11,518 bases of DNA, from positions 1 through 11,518 of the forward strand of contig JBIKLY010000098.1 of assembly GCA_044359525.1 (NCBI GenBank). The letters are read 5' to 3'. The DNA comes from CAJBIL01 sp044359525. Its GTDB lineage: Bacteria; Pseudomonadota; Gammaproteobacteria; Burkholderiales; Rhodocyclaceae. The notes below the pieces were generated by a model, which was given only the letters and a program-made list of their open reading frames with translations, had not been told where the DNA came from and made no database searches. The first letter of the stretch is position 1. Each line of letters begins with the position of its first letter. Below, in pieces: positions 5,752 through 11,518 of the stretch. A program made the position numbers and the translations under genes.

Positions 5752-6696
5752 TCAACCGCCCACCAGACCGGCAAGCCCTAACAAAAGCAACAGCAACAAC
5801 CAGAGTACCAGCGCGCGCCAGACTAGCCCGACAGCACTCCGCATGAAATCCACATCCGCTTCATCGCCGGTACCGATTTCAGCCCGGTCGGCAATTTCAC
5901 CCGCTTCAACAACCGGCATTCCGAGGCGTACGCCCAGGGCACCGGCTCCACTCGCCAACACGATACCAAGGCCATCGTCCGGCCACTTGCCAGCCTGCGT
6001 GCGCCAGCAATAAATCGCATCCTCAAAATTTCCGACAATGGCAAAGCCAGCGGCGGTTACCCGCAAGGGCAGCCAGTCAATGATCCAGAAAGCCTGTTGC
6101 GCGAATTTTCCGAAGTCGCCGAAATCTCCGAATTTTCCGACCTCGCTGCCCTGACGACTGCCCCAGTATTCCGAAAGAAACGCGGAGACACGATAAAGCA
6201 CCGCACCACACGGCCCCGGCAACAGAACAAACCAGAACAGTACGCCAAAAACATGGCGATGCGATGCGCTCAGTGCTTCCTCGATCGACAAACGAGAAAT
6301 ATCGGCGGAAGAAAGATCATCAGCCGAACGCCCACGCCATTCGGCCAACAAGCGGCGCGCATGCGGTATGTCACCCATGCGCAAAGCCAGCTGAATATCG
6401 GTGTAGTGGTGACTGAACTGCCGGAAGCCCATCGTCAGATAGAGCACGAAAATATTCCAGGCCCAGGCAAGCAGTGGATTGAGTTGGTAAAGAGCAAAAA
6501 AAATCAGGCCCGACGCCAGCGTCAGGCTAACAACCGCGAGCAGCCACGCAAGCGTCCCGTGCTGATGGTCGCCGGCATTGAAATGCCCTTCAAGAAAATC
6601 CGCCAGCCGGGCCAGCGGCCCGCGCACGAACAGTTGATAAGGCAGGGGTCGAGCCTGCTCAAGAAGCAGGACGACAATTAGGGAAACCAAGCTCAT
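5752..6696 (-). CDS. CobD/CbiB-family (AmpE-like) membrane protein
   Basis: The 314-residue protein has hydrophobic segments near 48-70, 78-92, 148-170, 211-223 and 292-312, with cytoplasm-like loops between. It shows the CobD/CbiB signature region SASHRHVFGVLFWFVLLPGP (144-163), the WLPLRVTAAGFAIVGNFEDA block (208-227) and an AmpE/CobD-type ending. True CobD makes adenosylcobinamide phosphate in cobalamin synthesis. The betaproteobacterial copies that neighbour Nudix genes rather than cob genes are usually annotated only as CobD/CbiB family, and E. coli AmpE is a related membrane signalling protein. No other cobalamin gene is present, so a cobalamin role is doubtful. Residues 187-198 are four G-K/D-F tripeptides encoded by a 9-base repeat. 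The ATG at 6696 lacks a good ribosome binding site. The 112-base gap upstream may hold its own promoter, but I see no clear -35/-10 pair. Confidence 0.8.
   Translation of the reverse strand: MSLVSLIVVLLLEQARPLPYQLFVRGPLARLADFLEGHFNAGDHQHGTLAWLLAVVSLTLASGLIFFALYQLNPLLAWAWNIFVLYLTMGFRQFSHHYTDIQLALRMGDIPHARRLLAEWRGRSADDLSSADISRLSIEEALSASHRHVFGVLFWFVLLPGPCGAVLYRVSAFLSEYWGSRQGSEVGKFGDFGDFGKFAQQAFWIIDWLPLRVTAAGFAIVGNFEDAIYCWRTQAGKWPDDGLGIVLASGAGALGVRLGMPVVEAGEIADRAEIGTGDEADVDFMRSAVGLVWRALVLWLLLLLLLGLAGLVGG
6102..6146. repeat. Imperfect 9-base tandem repeat inside the CobD/CbiB-like gene
   Basis: Five consecutive 9-base units begin with CGA: CGAATTTTC, CGAAGTCGC, CGAAATCTC, CGAATTTTC and CGACCTCGC, starting at 6102, 6111, 6120, 6129 and 6138. 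On the coding strand four of them encode Gly-Lys-Phe, Gly-Asp-Phe, Gly-Asp-Phe and Gly-Lys-Phe. The unit length keeps the frame, so copy-number change would lengthen or shorten a loop without a frameshift. Confidence 0.75.
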
Positions 6697-6808
6697 CCCG
6701 AAAGAAAACCCGTTCAGCGCTTGTGACTGCGCGCCGCTATATCGTTGGAAAGAATTGAAGATACCACAGCCGGCAGGATAGGGGTATCAGGCGTCAGCAA
6801 AGGCTTTC

Positions 6809-7411
6809 TCAGTCTTTCGGGTGGCGCGTCAGAAGGGCGTGGTAGAGCGACACGATCATGCCGGCCGTCGCGCCCCAGATAAAATAATCGTCATAGCGCA
6901 TCGCATAATAGGAGCGCAGTTTGCCGCGATAGTGGAGAGAATGCTGCTGGTGATTGGCCGGATCGAGCAAAAATGACAGCGGCACTTCAAATGCCTCGGC
7001 CACCTCGAACGGGTCCGGGCGCAAAGCAAAAGGTGGCGTCACCACGGCGACTACCGGTGTAACGCAAAAACCGGTACCGGTTCGGTACTCGGGCAAATAA
7101 CCAGCGATCTTGACCTGCGCCGGCAGCAGGCCGACCTCTTCCTCGGCCTCGCGCAAGGCGGTGTGGGCCGGAGACGCATCCTCCGGCTCGGCACGCCCAC
7201 CGGGAAAACTGATCTGACCGGGATGATCTTTCAGGTGTGCGGTGCGCTGGGTGAGCAGAACAGTCGGCTCACCGGGACGCAGCACAATCGGGAACAGCAC
7301 TGAGGCCGGCGTCAGAACCTCGTCGCCAACGCCGTCTTCAAGAACAAATCCAGACGGTGAAGGGTCTGGGTACAGCACGCTGCGCAAGCACTCAAAATCA
7401 ATCGCGCCCAT
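6809..7411 (-). CDS. NudL-like CoA pyrophosphatase (Nudix hydrolase)
   Basis: The 200-residue product carries the CoA-pyrophosphatase signature LLTQRTAHLKDHPGQISFPG (52-71), directly followed by a Nudix box (GGRAEP to REAEEEVGL, 71-95) with the spacing usual for the NudL/YeaB group. This group hydrolyses CoA and its derivatives to 4'-phosphopantetheine and adenosine 3',5'-bisphosphate, using metal ions held by the Glu residues of REAEEE (87-92). The protein is expected in the cytoplasm. The ATG at 7411 gives the family's usual length; extending to 7483 would overlap the upstream gene. No strong ribosome binding site is visible, so translation may depend on coupling to the 88-residue gene that ends 19 bases upstream. 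A CoA hydrolase and a thiolase in one cluster both touch acyl-CoA pools. Confidence 0.9.
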   Translation of the reverse strand: MGAIDFECLRSVLYPDPSPSGFVLEDGVGDEVLTPASVLFPIVLRPGEPTVLLTQRTAHLKDHPGQISFPGGRAEPEDASPAHTALREAEEEVGLLPAQVKIAGYLPEYRTGTGFCVTPVVAVVTPPFALRPDPFEVAEAFEVPLSFLLDPANHQQHSLHYRGKLRSYYAMRYDDYFIWGATAGMIVSLYHALLTRHPKD

Positions 7412-7430
7412 CAGCGCATCTTGTAGCGTA

Positions 7431-7697
7431 TTACTGGTCGGCACCGGCTTCTTCTTCCTCCTCGATCTCGGCGCGCACTGCATTCAGCGCATCCTGCAGC
7501 GTCTCTTCCGACAAGGCATTGATCGTCGTTGCCACCATATCGGCCGACTCGACCGCACCGACCGGCAGACGCTTGCTGTCGAGACTGGCAATCAGCGCCG
7601 CACTGGCGCCGGCGACCTGCAACAGCGTCTGACGCTCGCCCATCAGCATTTCAAGTTCGCGGCGCAACATCGTGATTTCATCGTCGCGGTGGGGCAT
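7431..7697 (-). CDS. Small acidic helical protein of unknown function
   Basis: The 88-residue product has no family I recognise. It is predicted helical: an N-terminal amphipathic stretch (DDEITMLRRELEMLMGERQT, 5-24) that may form a short coiled coil, a small apolar middle (ASAALIAS) and a very acidic end (EIEEEEEAGADQ). There is no signal peptide or membrane segment, so it is likely cytoplasmic. The gene is credible: AGGAG lies 7 bases before the ATG, the start is 10 bases past the protease stop codon, and it sits tightly between two clear genes on the same strand. The preceding gene's TAG stop (7710-7708) overlaps its AGGAG, which implies translational coupling. Confidence 0.75.
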   Translation of the reverse strand: MPHRDDEITMLRRELEMLMGERQTLLQVAGASAALIASLDSKRLPVGAVESADMVATTINALSEETLQDALNAVRAEIEEEEEAGADQ

Positions 7698-7704
7698 GGT
7701 GATT

Positions 7705-7709
7705 CTCCT
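7705..7709 (-). promoter_or_regulatory. Ribosome binding site overlapping the protease stop codon
   Basis: AGGAG for the 88-residue gene shares bases 7708-7709 with the TAG stop codon of the upstream protease gene. A ribosome finishing the first gene is therefore placed to start the second. Confidence 0.7.
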
Positions 7710-8373
7710 AGTAGCGTTTCTTCAGCGTCATGGTGTCACCATCGCGCTGCATTTCCATACGGTTCAAAAAACTCATGCCGAGCAAGACAATCGGCAGATC
7801 CTGCTGATGCACCAGCGCATCAACATTGTTCATTACAATTTCACCGACACGAACAGTGTCAAGCTTGACGCGCGAAACCGCAGCCTGGCCGTTGGCCGTA
7901 TGGCTTATCCCCGGCTGCCCCTTGCTCGCGTCAATGCCGATCCGGCGTGCGTCGCTGGCACCCAGCGAGATCATCGAGGCACCAGTATCGACCAGAAAAC
8001 GTACCGTCGTGCCGTTGATATTGCCGCTCGTCAAAAAATGTCCCTGCCCATCAGCGGTTAATATCGCTGTCGCCGGCCCCTTGCCTGAAGACTGCACAGC
8101 AACATTCTGGCCAACACGCAAAATGCGTTTCTTGCCGTCGATTTCGATAGTCGCCGTTTCACCGTCGATCGACAGCACCTTGACGCCTTCATCGGTTGCC
8201 ACACCCACCGCCACCGTGCGCGGCGCGGAACCGTTAATGGTGAGCAGCGCCTTGCCGGGAAACAGACCGGCCAGCCCGACATCCGCGGCCTGCAGTGCAG
8301 AACTGCAGGCCGCGCATAGGCAGAGGAGCGCAGTGCGGGTAAAATAAAATTTTTGTCCGAGCCATTCATTCAT
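7708..8373 (-). CDS. Periplasmic retropepsin-like aspartic protease (TIGR02281-type)
   Basis: The 221-residue protein starts with an exported leader (hydrophobic TALLCLCAACSSALQA, cleavage probable after residue 29). An N-terminal beta-rich region (about 31-110) precedes a single retropepsin-like domain with the catalytic motif FLVDTGASMISLG (126-138; Asp129) and the family's closing motif VLLGMSFLNR (196-205). One catalytic Asp per chain means activity requires a homodimer. Single-domain clan AA proteases of this type are widespread in proteobacteria, and substrates are mostly unknown. ATGs at 8391, 8376 and 8373 are all in frame. I chose 8373 because a weak GGG lies 7 bases upstream and the leader then begins sensibly; 8376 is equally possible. 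It is first in the leftward cluster and starts back to back with the amidotransferase gene. Confidence 0.82.
   Translation of the reverse strand: MNEWLGQKFYFTRTALLCLCAACSSALQAADVGLAGLFPGKALLTINGSAPRTVAVGVATDEGVKVLSIDGETATIEIDGKKRILRVGQNVAVQSSGKGPATAILTADGQGHFLTSGNINGTTVRFLVDTGASMISLGASDARRIGIDASKGQPGISHTANGQAAVSRVKLDTVRVGEIVMNNVDALVHQQDLPIVLLGMSFLNRMEMQRDGDTMTLKKRY
8284..8314. repeat. Perfect 13-bp inverted repeat within the protease leader sequence
   Basis: CGCGGCCTGCAGT (8284-8296) and ACTGCAGGCCGCG (8302-8314) are exact reverse complements around a 5-base loop. They lie in codons for the signal-peptide cleavage region of the protease and immediately upstream of the putative rightward promoter at 8317-8345. 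The palindrome could be an operator for the amidotransferase gene or an mRNA structure in the protease transcript. Confidence 0.8.
8317..8345 (+). promoter_or_regulatory. Putative rightward promoter of the amidotransferase gene
   Basis: TAGGCA at 8317-8322 (4 of 6 to -35) and TAAAAT at 8340-8345 (5 of 6 to -10) stand 17 bases apart, the ideal spacing. Transcription would begin near 8352, about 23 bases before the ATG at 8375. The promoter lies entirely within the coding sequence of the divergent protease gene's leader. Confidence 0.5.
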
Positions 8374-8374
8374 C

Positions 8375-9094
8375 ATGAAACCCGTTGCCATTTTCCGTCA
8401 CACATTTATTGAGGGAGCCGCTTATTTTGCCACATTCCTCGAAGCGCACTCGATTCCATTCCAGGTAATCGCCATCGACCGGAACGATCCGGTTCCGGTA
8501 AGTGCCGATGCGTTCTCGGGACTGTGCTTCATGGGTGGCCCGATGAGCGTCAACGACCCGCTGCCGTGGATCGCGCAGGAGTGTGCGCTGATTCGCGACG
8601 CTGCCGGCAAAAACATCCCGGTGATTGGCCACTGCCTCGGCGGGCAATTGATGAGCAAGGCACTCGGCGGCAGCATCACGAAAAATCCACTGAAGGAAAT
8701 CGGCTGGGGTAGCGCCCGTGCCGAAGATAACGAAATTGCGCGGCACTGGCTTGGCAGCGAAGCGAGCAGCGATACGTTCACGGTGTTCCAGTGGCACGGC
8801 GAAACTTTCAGCATCCCGCCCGGCGCGACACGTCTCCTCGCCAACAACTACTGTTCCAACCAGGCATTTGCCCTCGGCCCGCACCTCGCGATGCAGTGCC
8901 ATGTTGAGATGACGCCGAAAATGATCGACACGTGGTGCGGCTGCTGGCCGGACGAAGTGGCCGGGTTAGACGTGCTGCCGCCATCGGTACAAACGCCGCA
9001 GCAAATGCAGGCGGAAACGGGCACTCACCTTGCCGCCATGCGCCAGTTGGCCGACCGGCTCTACTCGGTATGGATCGCCGGTTTAAGCCGGTAG
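8375..9094 (+). CDS. Class I glutamine amidotransferase (GMP-synthase-like GATase domain)
   Basis: The 239-residue protein is a stand-alone type 1 glutamine amidotransferase domain. The catalytic triad is visible: Cys87 in the nucleophile elbow VIGHCLGGQL (83-92), His176 and Glu178 in MQCHVEMT (173-180). An oxyanion-type MGGPMSVND (53-61) and QWHGETFSIPPG (139-150) match the GuaA-like YfeJ family. It would release ammonia from glutamine or act on a gamma-glutamyl compound. No synthetase partner is fused or adjacent, so the acceptor is unknown. It is about 240 residues, normal for the group, with a C-terminal helical tail (210-239). The ATG at 8375 has only a weak ribosome binding site (GAG, 12 bases upstream). 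The start abuts the divergent protease start, and the end overlaps the convergent helicase end by 12 bases. Confidence 0.9.
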   Translation: MKPVAIFRHTFIEGAAYFATFLEAHSIPFQVIAIDRNDPVPVSADAFSGLCFMGGPMSVNDPLPWIAQECALIRDAAGKNIPVIGHCLGGQLMSKALGGSITKNPLKEIGWGSARAEDNEIARHWLGSEASSDTFTVFQWHGETFSIPPGATRLLANNYCSNQAFALGPHLAMQCHVEMTPKMIDTWCGCWPDEVAGLDVLPPSVQTPQQMQAETGTHLAAMRQLADRLYSVWIAGLSR

Positions 9095-11518
9095 CGGCGC
9101 AAACAGCGCGGCAATATCATCGCTGCCAAACTTGACATCGACACCACGATCTTCGGAAAGGATACCGGCGGCCAGTTCGGCCTTGCGCTCCTGCAGCGCG
9201 AGGATTTTTTCCTCGATACTGCCGGCGACGATCAGCTTGTAGACGAACACCGGCTTGTCCTGGCCGAGGCGGTGCGCGCGGTCGGTGGCCTGGTTTTCAA
9301 CGGCTGGATTCCACCACGGGTCGTAGTGGATCACGGTATCGGCGGCGGTCAGGTTGAGTCCGACGCCGCCGGCCTTGAGACTGATCAGGAAGATCGGCAC
9401 TTCGCCGGCCTGGAAGCGGCGCACGGGCGTTTCGCGGTCGGTGGTGTCGCCGGTGAGGATGACGTAGTCCAGACCGGCTTCTTTCAGTTCTTTTTCGATC
9501 AGCGCCAGCATGCTGGTGAATTGCGAGAAGAGCAGGATGCGCCGCCCCTCTTCCACCTGCTCGGGCAGCATGGTCATCAGCAGATCGAGTTTGGCGCGCT
9601 GCTTGACCTTCAGCGCTGACGCGGCTTTCACCAGACGTGGATCGCAACAGACCTGACGCAGCTTGAGCAGGGCATCGAGAATGACAATCTGGCTGCGTGA
9701 AAAACCCTTGCTGGCGATTTCCTCGCGCACTTTTTCGTCCATCGCAGCGCGCACGGTTTCGTACAAATCGCGCTGACTGCCTTCGAGTTCGACGGTGCGG
9801 ATAATGATCGTTTTCGGTGGCAGCTCGCGCGCCACTTCTTCTTTCTTGCGGCGCAGGATGAAAGGCCGGATGCGCCGGGCGAGCAGGTTGCGGCGCAGGG
9901 AATCACCCTGCTTCTCGATCGGCGTGCGCCAGTATTTGGTGAAGGTGTTGCTGTCGCCGAGGAAGCCGGGCAGCAGGAAATCGAACTGGCTCCACAGCTC
10001 ACCGAGATGGTTTTCGAGCGGCGTTCCGGTCAGGCACAGACGATGCCGCGCATCGATCTTGCGCACGGCTTCAGCGCCCTGGCTGCGGGCATTCTTGACG
10101 GTCTGCGCTTCGTCGAGAATGAGCAGGTGGTAGCTATGCTTGTTGAGTTCTTCGGCATCGCGCCAGAGCAGCGGGTAGGTCGTCAGCACCACGTCGTGCT
10201 GCGTGATTTCCGGGAAACGACTCTTGCGCTCGGGGCCATGCAATGAGAGCACCGACAGGCCGGGCGCGAAACGCGCCGCCTCGTTTTTCCAGTTGAAGAT
10301 CAGCGAGGTCGGCAAAACGATCAGCGCCGGCCGGTCGAGGCGTCCGGCTTCCTTTTCGAGCAGCAGGTGCGCCAGCGTTTGCGCCGTCTTGCCCAGCCCC
10401 ATATCGTCGGCAAGAATGCCGGAGAGCTTTTGTTCACGCAGGAATTGCAGCCAGGCCAGGCCTTCTTTCTGGTACGGCCGCAGCTCCAGCCCGAGGCCGA
10501 GCGGCGGATCGATGTGGCTGATGCCCTGCGCCGCCTTCAGCTGATCAGCCAGCGCCAGCACGTCGCCCTGCCCCTTGAATTGCCAGCGGCTGGTGTCGGT
10601 CAAATCCGCCAGACGCGGTGCATCGAAGCGCGAGAGGCGCAGCGTATCGCCACCCACAAATCCGTCGAACAAATCGATCAGCGTTGCTGCGAGCGGCTTC
10701 AAGCGCCCGGCCGGGACACGGATGCGCTGGTTGGCCGGCGTTCTGAGTTCGATCAGCTCATCGTCGGCGATGCGCTCCAGCACGGCAGCGTCGAGCCAGC
10801 GGGCATCACGCCGGAACAGGCCGGCGAGCAGCGGCGCCAGCGGCAGGCGCGCACCTTCGACGATAATGCCCATGTCGAGGTCGAACCAGCCGTTTTCCGA
10901 TTCGACCAGATCGGCTTCCCAGGCTTCAACCTCAAGCACATGGTGGCTGAATTCACCGGCAAATTCGATTTCCCAGCCGGCGGCGCGCAACAACGGCAGG
11001 GAATCGCGCATGAAGGCCGGCCAATCGTCCTCGCAGGACAATCCGTATGCGCCATCCGGCGGCGGGCCAAAGGTATGGAGCGCGTACGCGGGCACTTTTT
11101 GCAAGCCGCAATTGGCCAGCAGATCCATCAGCGCCTTCTCGCGCGCTGCGTTGCGCGCAACACGAACCGTTTCACCATCCGGCAGGACGGAAAACTCGCG
11201 CGCGTCATCCGGCCGGATCTCGGCATCGGCATAACGAAATACCGGCAAGGCGAGATCGAACGGACCGCCGGCGTAATTCGCGTCATAGCCGCGCCAATTC
11301 CGGTTGCCGTGCGTCGTCAATGTCTGCAGGCGAAGCACCGGTACGGCTGTGGCTTCAATGCTGCGCAAGCGAGTGCTGGCGTCTTCGGCGGGGACGGGAA
11401 GCTCGGGCGCCAGCTCGGCCAGCGCCTCGGCGACCAGCGAGGCCTCTTTGGACGAGAGCGGCGGCAGCGAGAACAAACGGGCAATTACCGCCGGATTACC
11501 GACCACATCGAGCGGCCC
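9083..11518 (-). CDS. SNF2-family ATP-dependent helicase/translocase, C-terminal part (start outside window)
   Basis: The frame is open to the right edge. A GTG at 11506-11504 is possible, but four more codons (Gly-Pro-Leu-Asp) precede it without a stop, and bacterial SNF2 proteins of this type are usually longer, so the true start lies beyond 11518. About 811 residues are visible. Helicase motifs follow in order: DDMGLGKT (motif I, 10385-10408), DEAQ (motif II, 10103-10114), LTGTPLENH (motif III, 10008-10034), then the C-terminal RecA-like domain with FSQFTSM, SLKAGGVGLNLTAAD and RAHRLGQ (9260-9280). A non-helicase region of about 350 residues precedes motif I; whether a SWIM zinc finger lies further upstream cannot be seen. 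SNF2 proteins use ATP to translocate on double-stranded DNA and remodel nucleoprotein. In bacteria, roles in transcription recycling (RapA) or defence are known for some; this one has no adjacent defence genes. Confidence 0.93.
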   Translation of the reverse strand, partial: GPLDVVGNPAVIARLFSLPPLSSKEASLVAEALAELAPELPVPAEDASTRLRSIEATAVPVLRLQTLTTHGNRNWRGYDANYAGGPFDLALPVFRYADAEIRPDDAREFSVLPDGETVRVARNAAREKALMDLLANCGLQKVPAYALHTFGPPPDGAYGLSCEDDWPAFMRDSLPLLRAAGWEIEFAGEFSHHVLEVEAWEADLVESENGWFDLDMGIIVEGARLPLAPLLAGLFRRDARWLDAAVLERIADDELIELRTPANQRIRVPAGRLKPLAATLIDLFDGFVGGDTLRLSRFDAPRLADLTDTSRWQFKGQGDVLALADQLKAAQGISHIDPPLGLGLELRPYQKEGLAWLQFLREQKLSGILADDMGLGKTAQTLAHLLLEKEAGRLDRPALIVLPTSLIFNWKNEAARFAPGLSVLSLHGPERKSRFPEITQHDVVLTTYPLLWRDAEELNKHSYHLLILDEAQTVKNARSQGAEAVRKIDARHRLCLTGTPLENHLGELWSQFDFLLPGFLGDSNTFTKYWRTPIEKQGDSLRRNLLARRIRPFILRRKKEEVARELPPKTIIIRTVELEGSQRDLYETVRAAMDEKVREEIASKGFSRSQIVILDALLKLRQVCCDPRLVKAASALKVKQRAKLDLLMTMLPEQVEEGRRILLFSQFTSMLALIEKELKEAGLDYVILTGDTTDRETPVRRFQAGEVPIFLISLKAGGVGLNLTAADTVIHYDPWWNPAVENQATDRAHRLGQDKPVFVYKLIVAGSIEEKILALQERKAELAAGILSEDRGVDVKFGSDDIAALFAPLPA

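Noticed and set aside
5752..6696. True cobalamin biosynthesis gene cobD/cbiB
   Set aside because: Family membership is clear, but no other cobalamin gene or cobalamin riboswitch is in the window and the neighbours are a Nudix hydrolase and a thiolase, so no specific symbol was given.
9083..11518. Defence-island helicase (DISARM, BREX-like or similar)
   Set aside because: SNF2 proteins occur in such systems, but no methyltransferase, nuclease or other defence gene is adjacent. The neighbour is an ordinary amidotransferase, and the motifs fit the common chromosomal bacterial SNF2 proteins.

Overview
The window reads as ordinary chromosomal DNA of a betaproteobacterium, most likely of the Rhodocyclales type (Dechloromonas, Azonexus or Accumulibacter relatives). 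This rests on moderately high GC, a BktB/PhaA-like thiolase, a CobD/CbiB-family protein next to a CoA-type Nudix hydrolase, and a TIGR02281-type aspartic protease. The taxonomic call is inference from protein style, not a search. No tRNA, rRNA, insertion sequence, prophage or CRISPR array is visible.

Layout. Bases 1-58 hold the first 19 codons of a leftward gene with an SPFHAGE motif. A 244-base divergent control region (59-302) separates it from a rightward gene (303-2324) for a five-helix membrane enzyme of the LtaS/OpgB alkaline-phosphatase superfamily. The control region carries two CTTAAG-N5-CTTAAG boxes of the PmrA/BqsR response-regulator kind. Each lies exactly 10 bases from a -10-like hexamer, one facing each gene. 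A convergent intergenic region (2325-2526) follows, with a CACCAAG/CTTGGTG palindromic repeat and a perfect GAAA-loop hairpin. Two leftward genes come next: a secreted YVTN beta-propeller protein (2527-3588) and a Crp/Fnr-type regulator with a cysteine-rich C-terminus (3681-4397).

Beyond a strong intrinsic terminator (4495-4526) lies a five-gene leftward cluster transcribed from about 8373 down to 4545. In transcription order it encodes a periplasmic retropepsin-like protease, an 88-residue acidic protein, a NudL-like CoA pyrophosphatase, a CobD/CbiB (AmpE-like) membrane protein and a beta-ketothiolase. The first three are tightly packed, with a stop codon overlapping a ribosome binding site at one junction. 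The last two are also close together. A 112-base gap separates the two groups, so there may be one or two transcripts.

A class I glutamine amidotransferase gene (8375-9094) starts back to back with the protease gene, so that their start codons practically touch. It ends in a 12-base tail-to-tail overlap with a large SNF2-family helicase gene (9083 to beyond 11518) that runs off the right edge.

The most interesting signals are regulatory rather than a new multi-gene system: the paired response-regulator boxes, the back-to-back start codons with a promoter-like sequence and 13-bp palindrome inside the protease leader, the Cys-x2-Cys-x3-Cys tail on the Crp-type regulator, and the heptamer palindrome. 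I did not find convincing evidence of a defence island or a novel enzymatic system.
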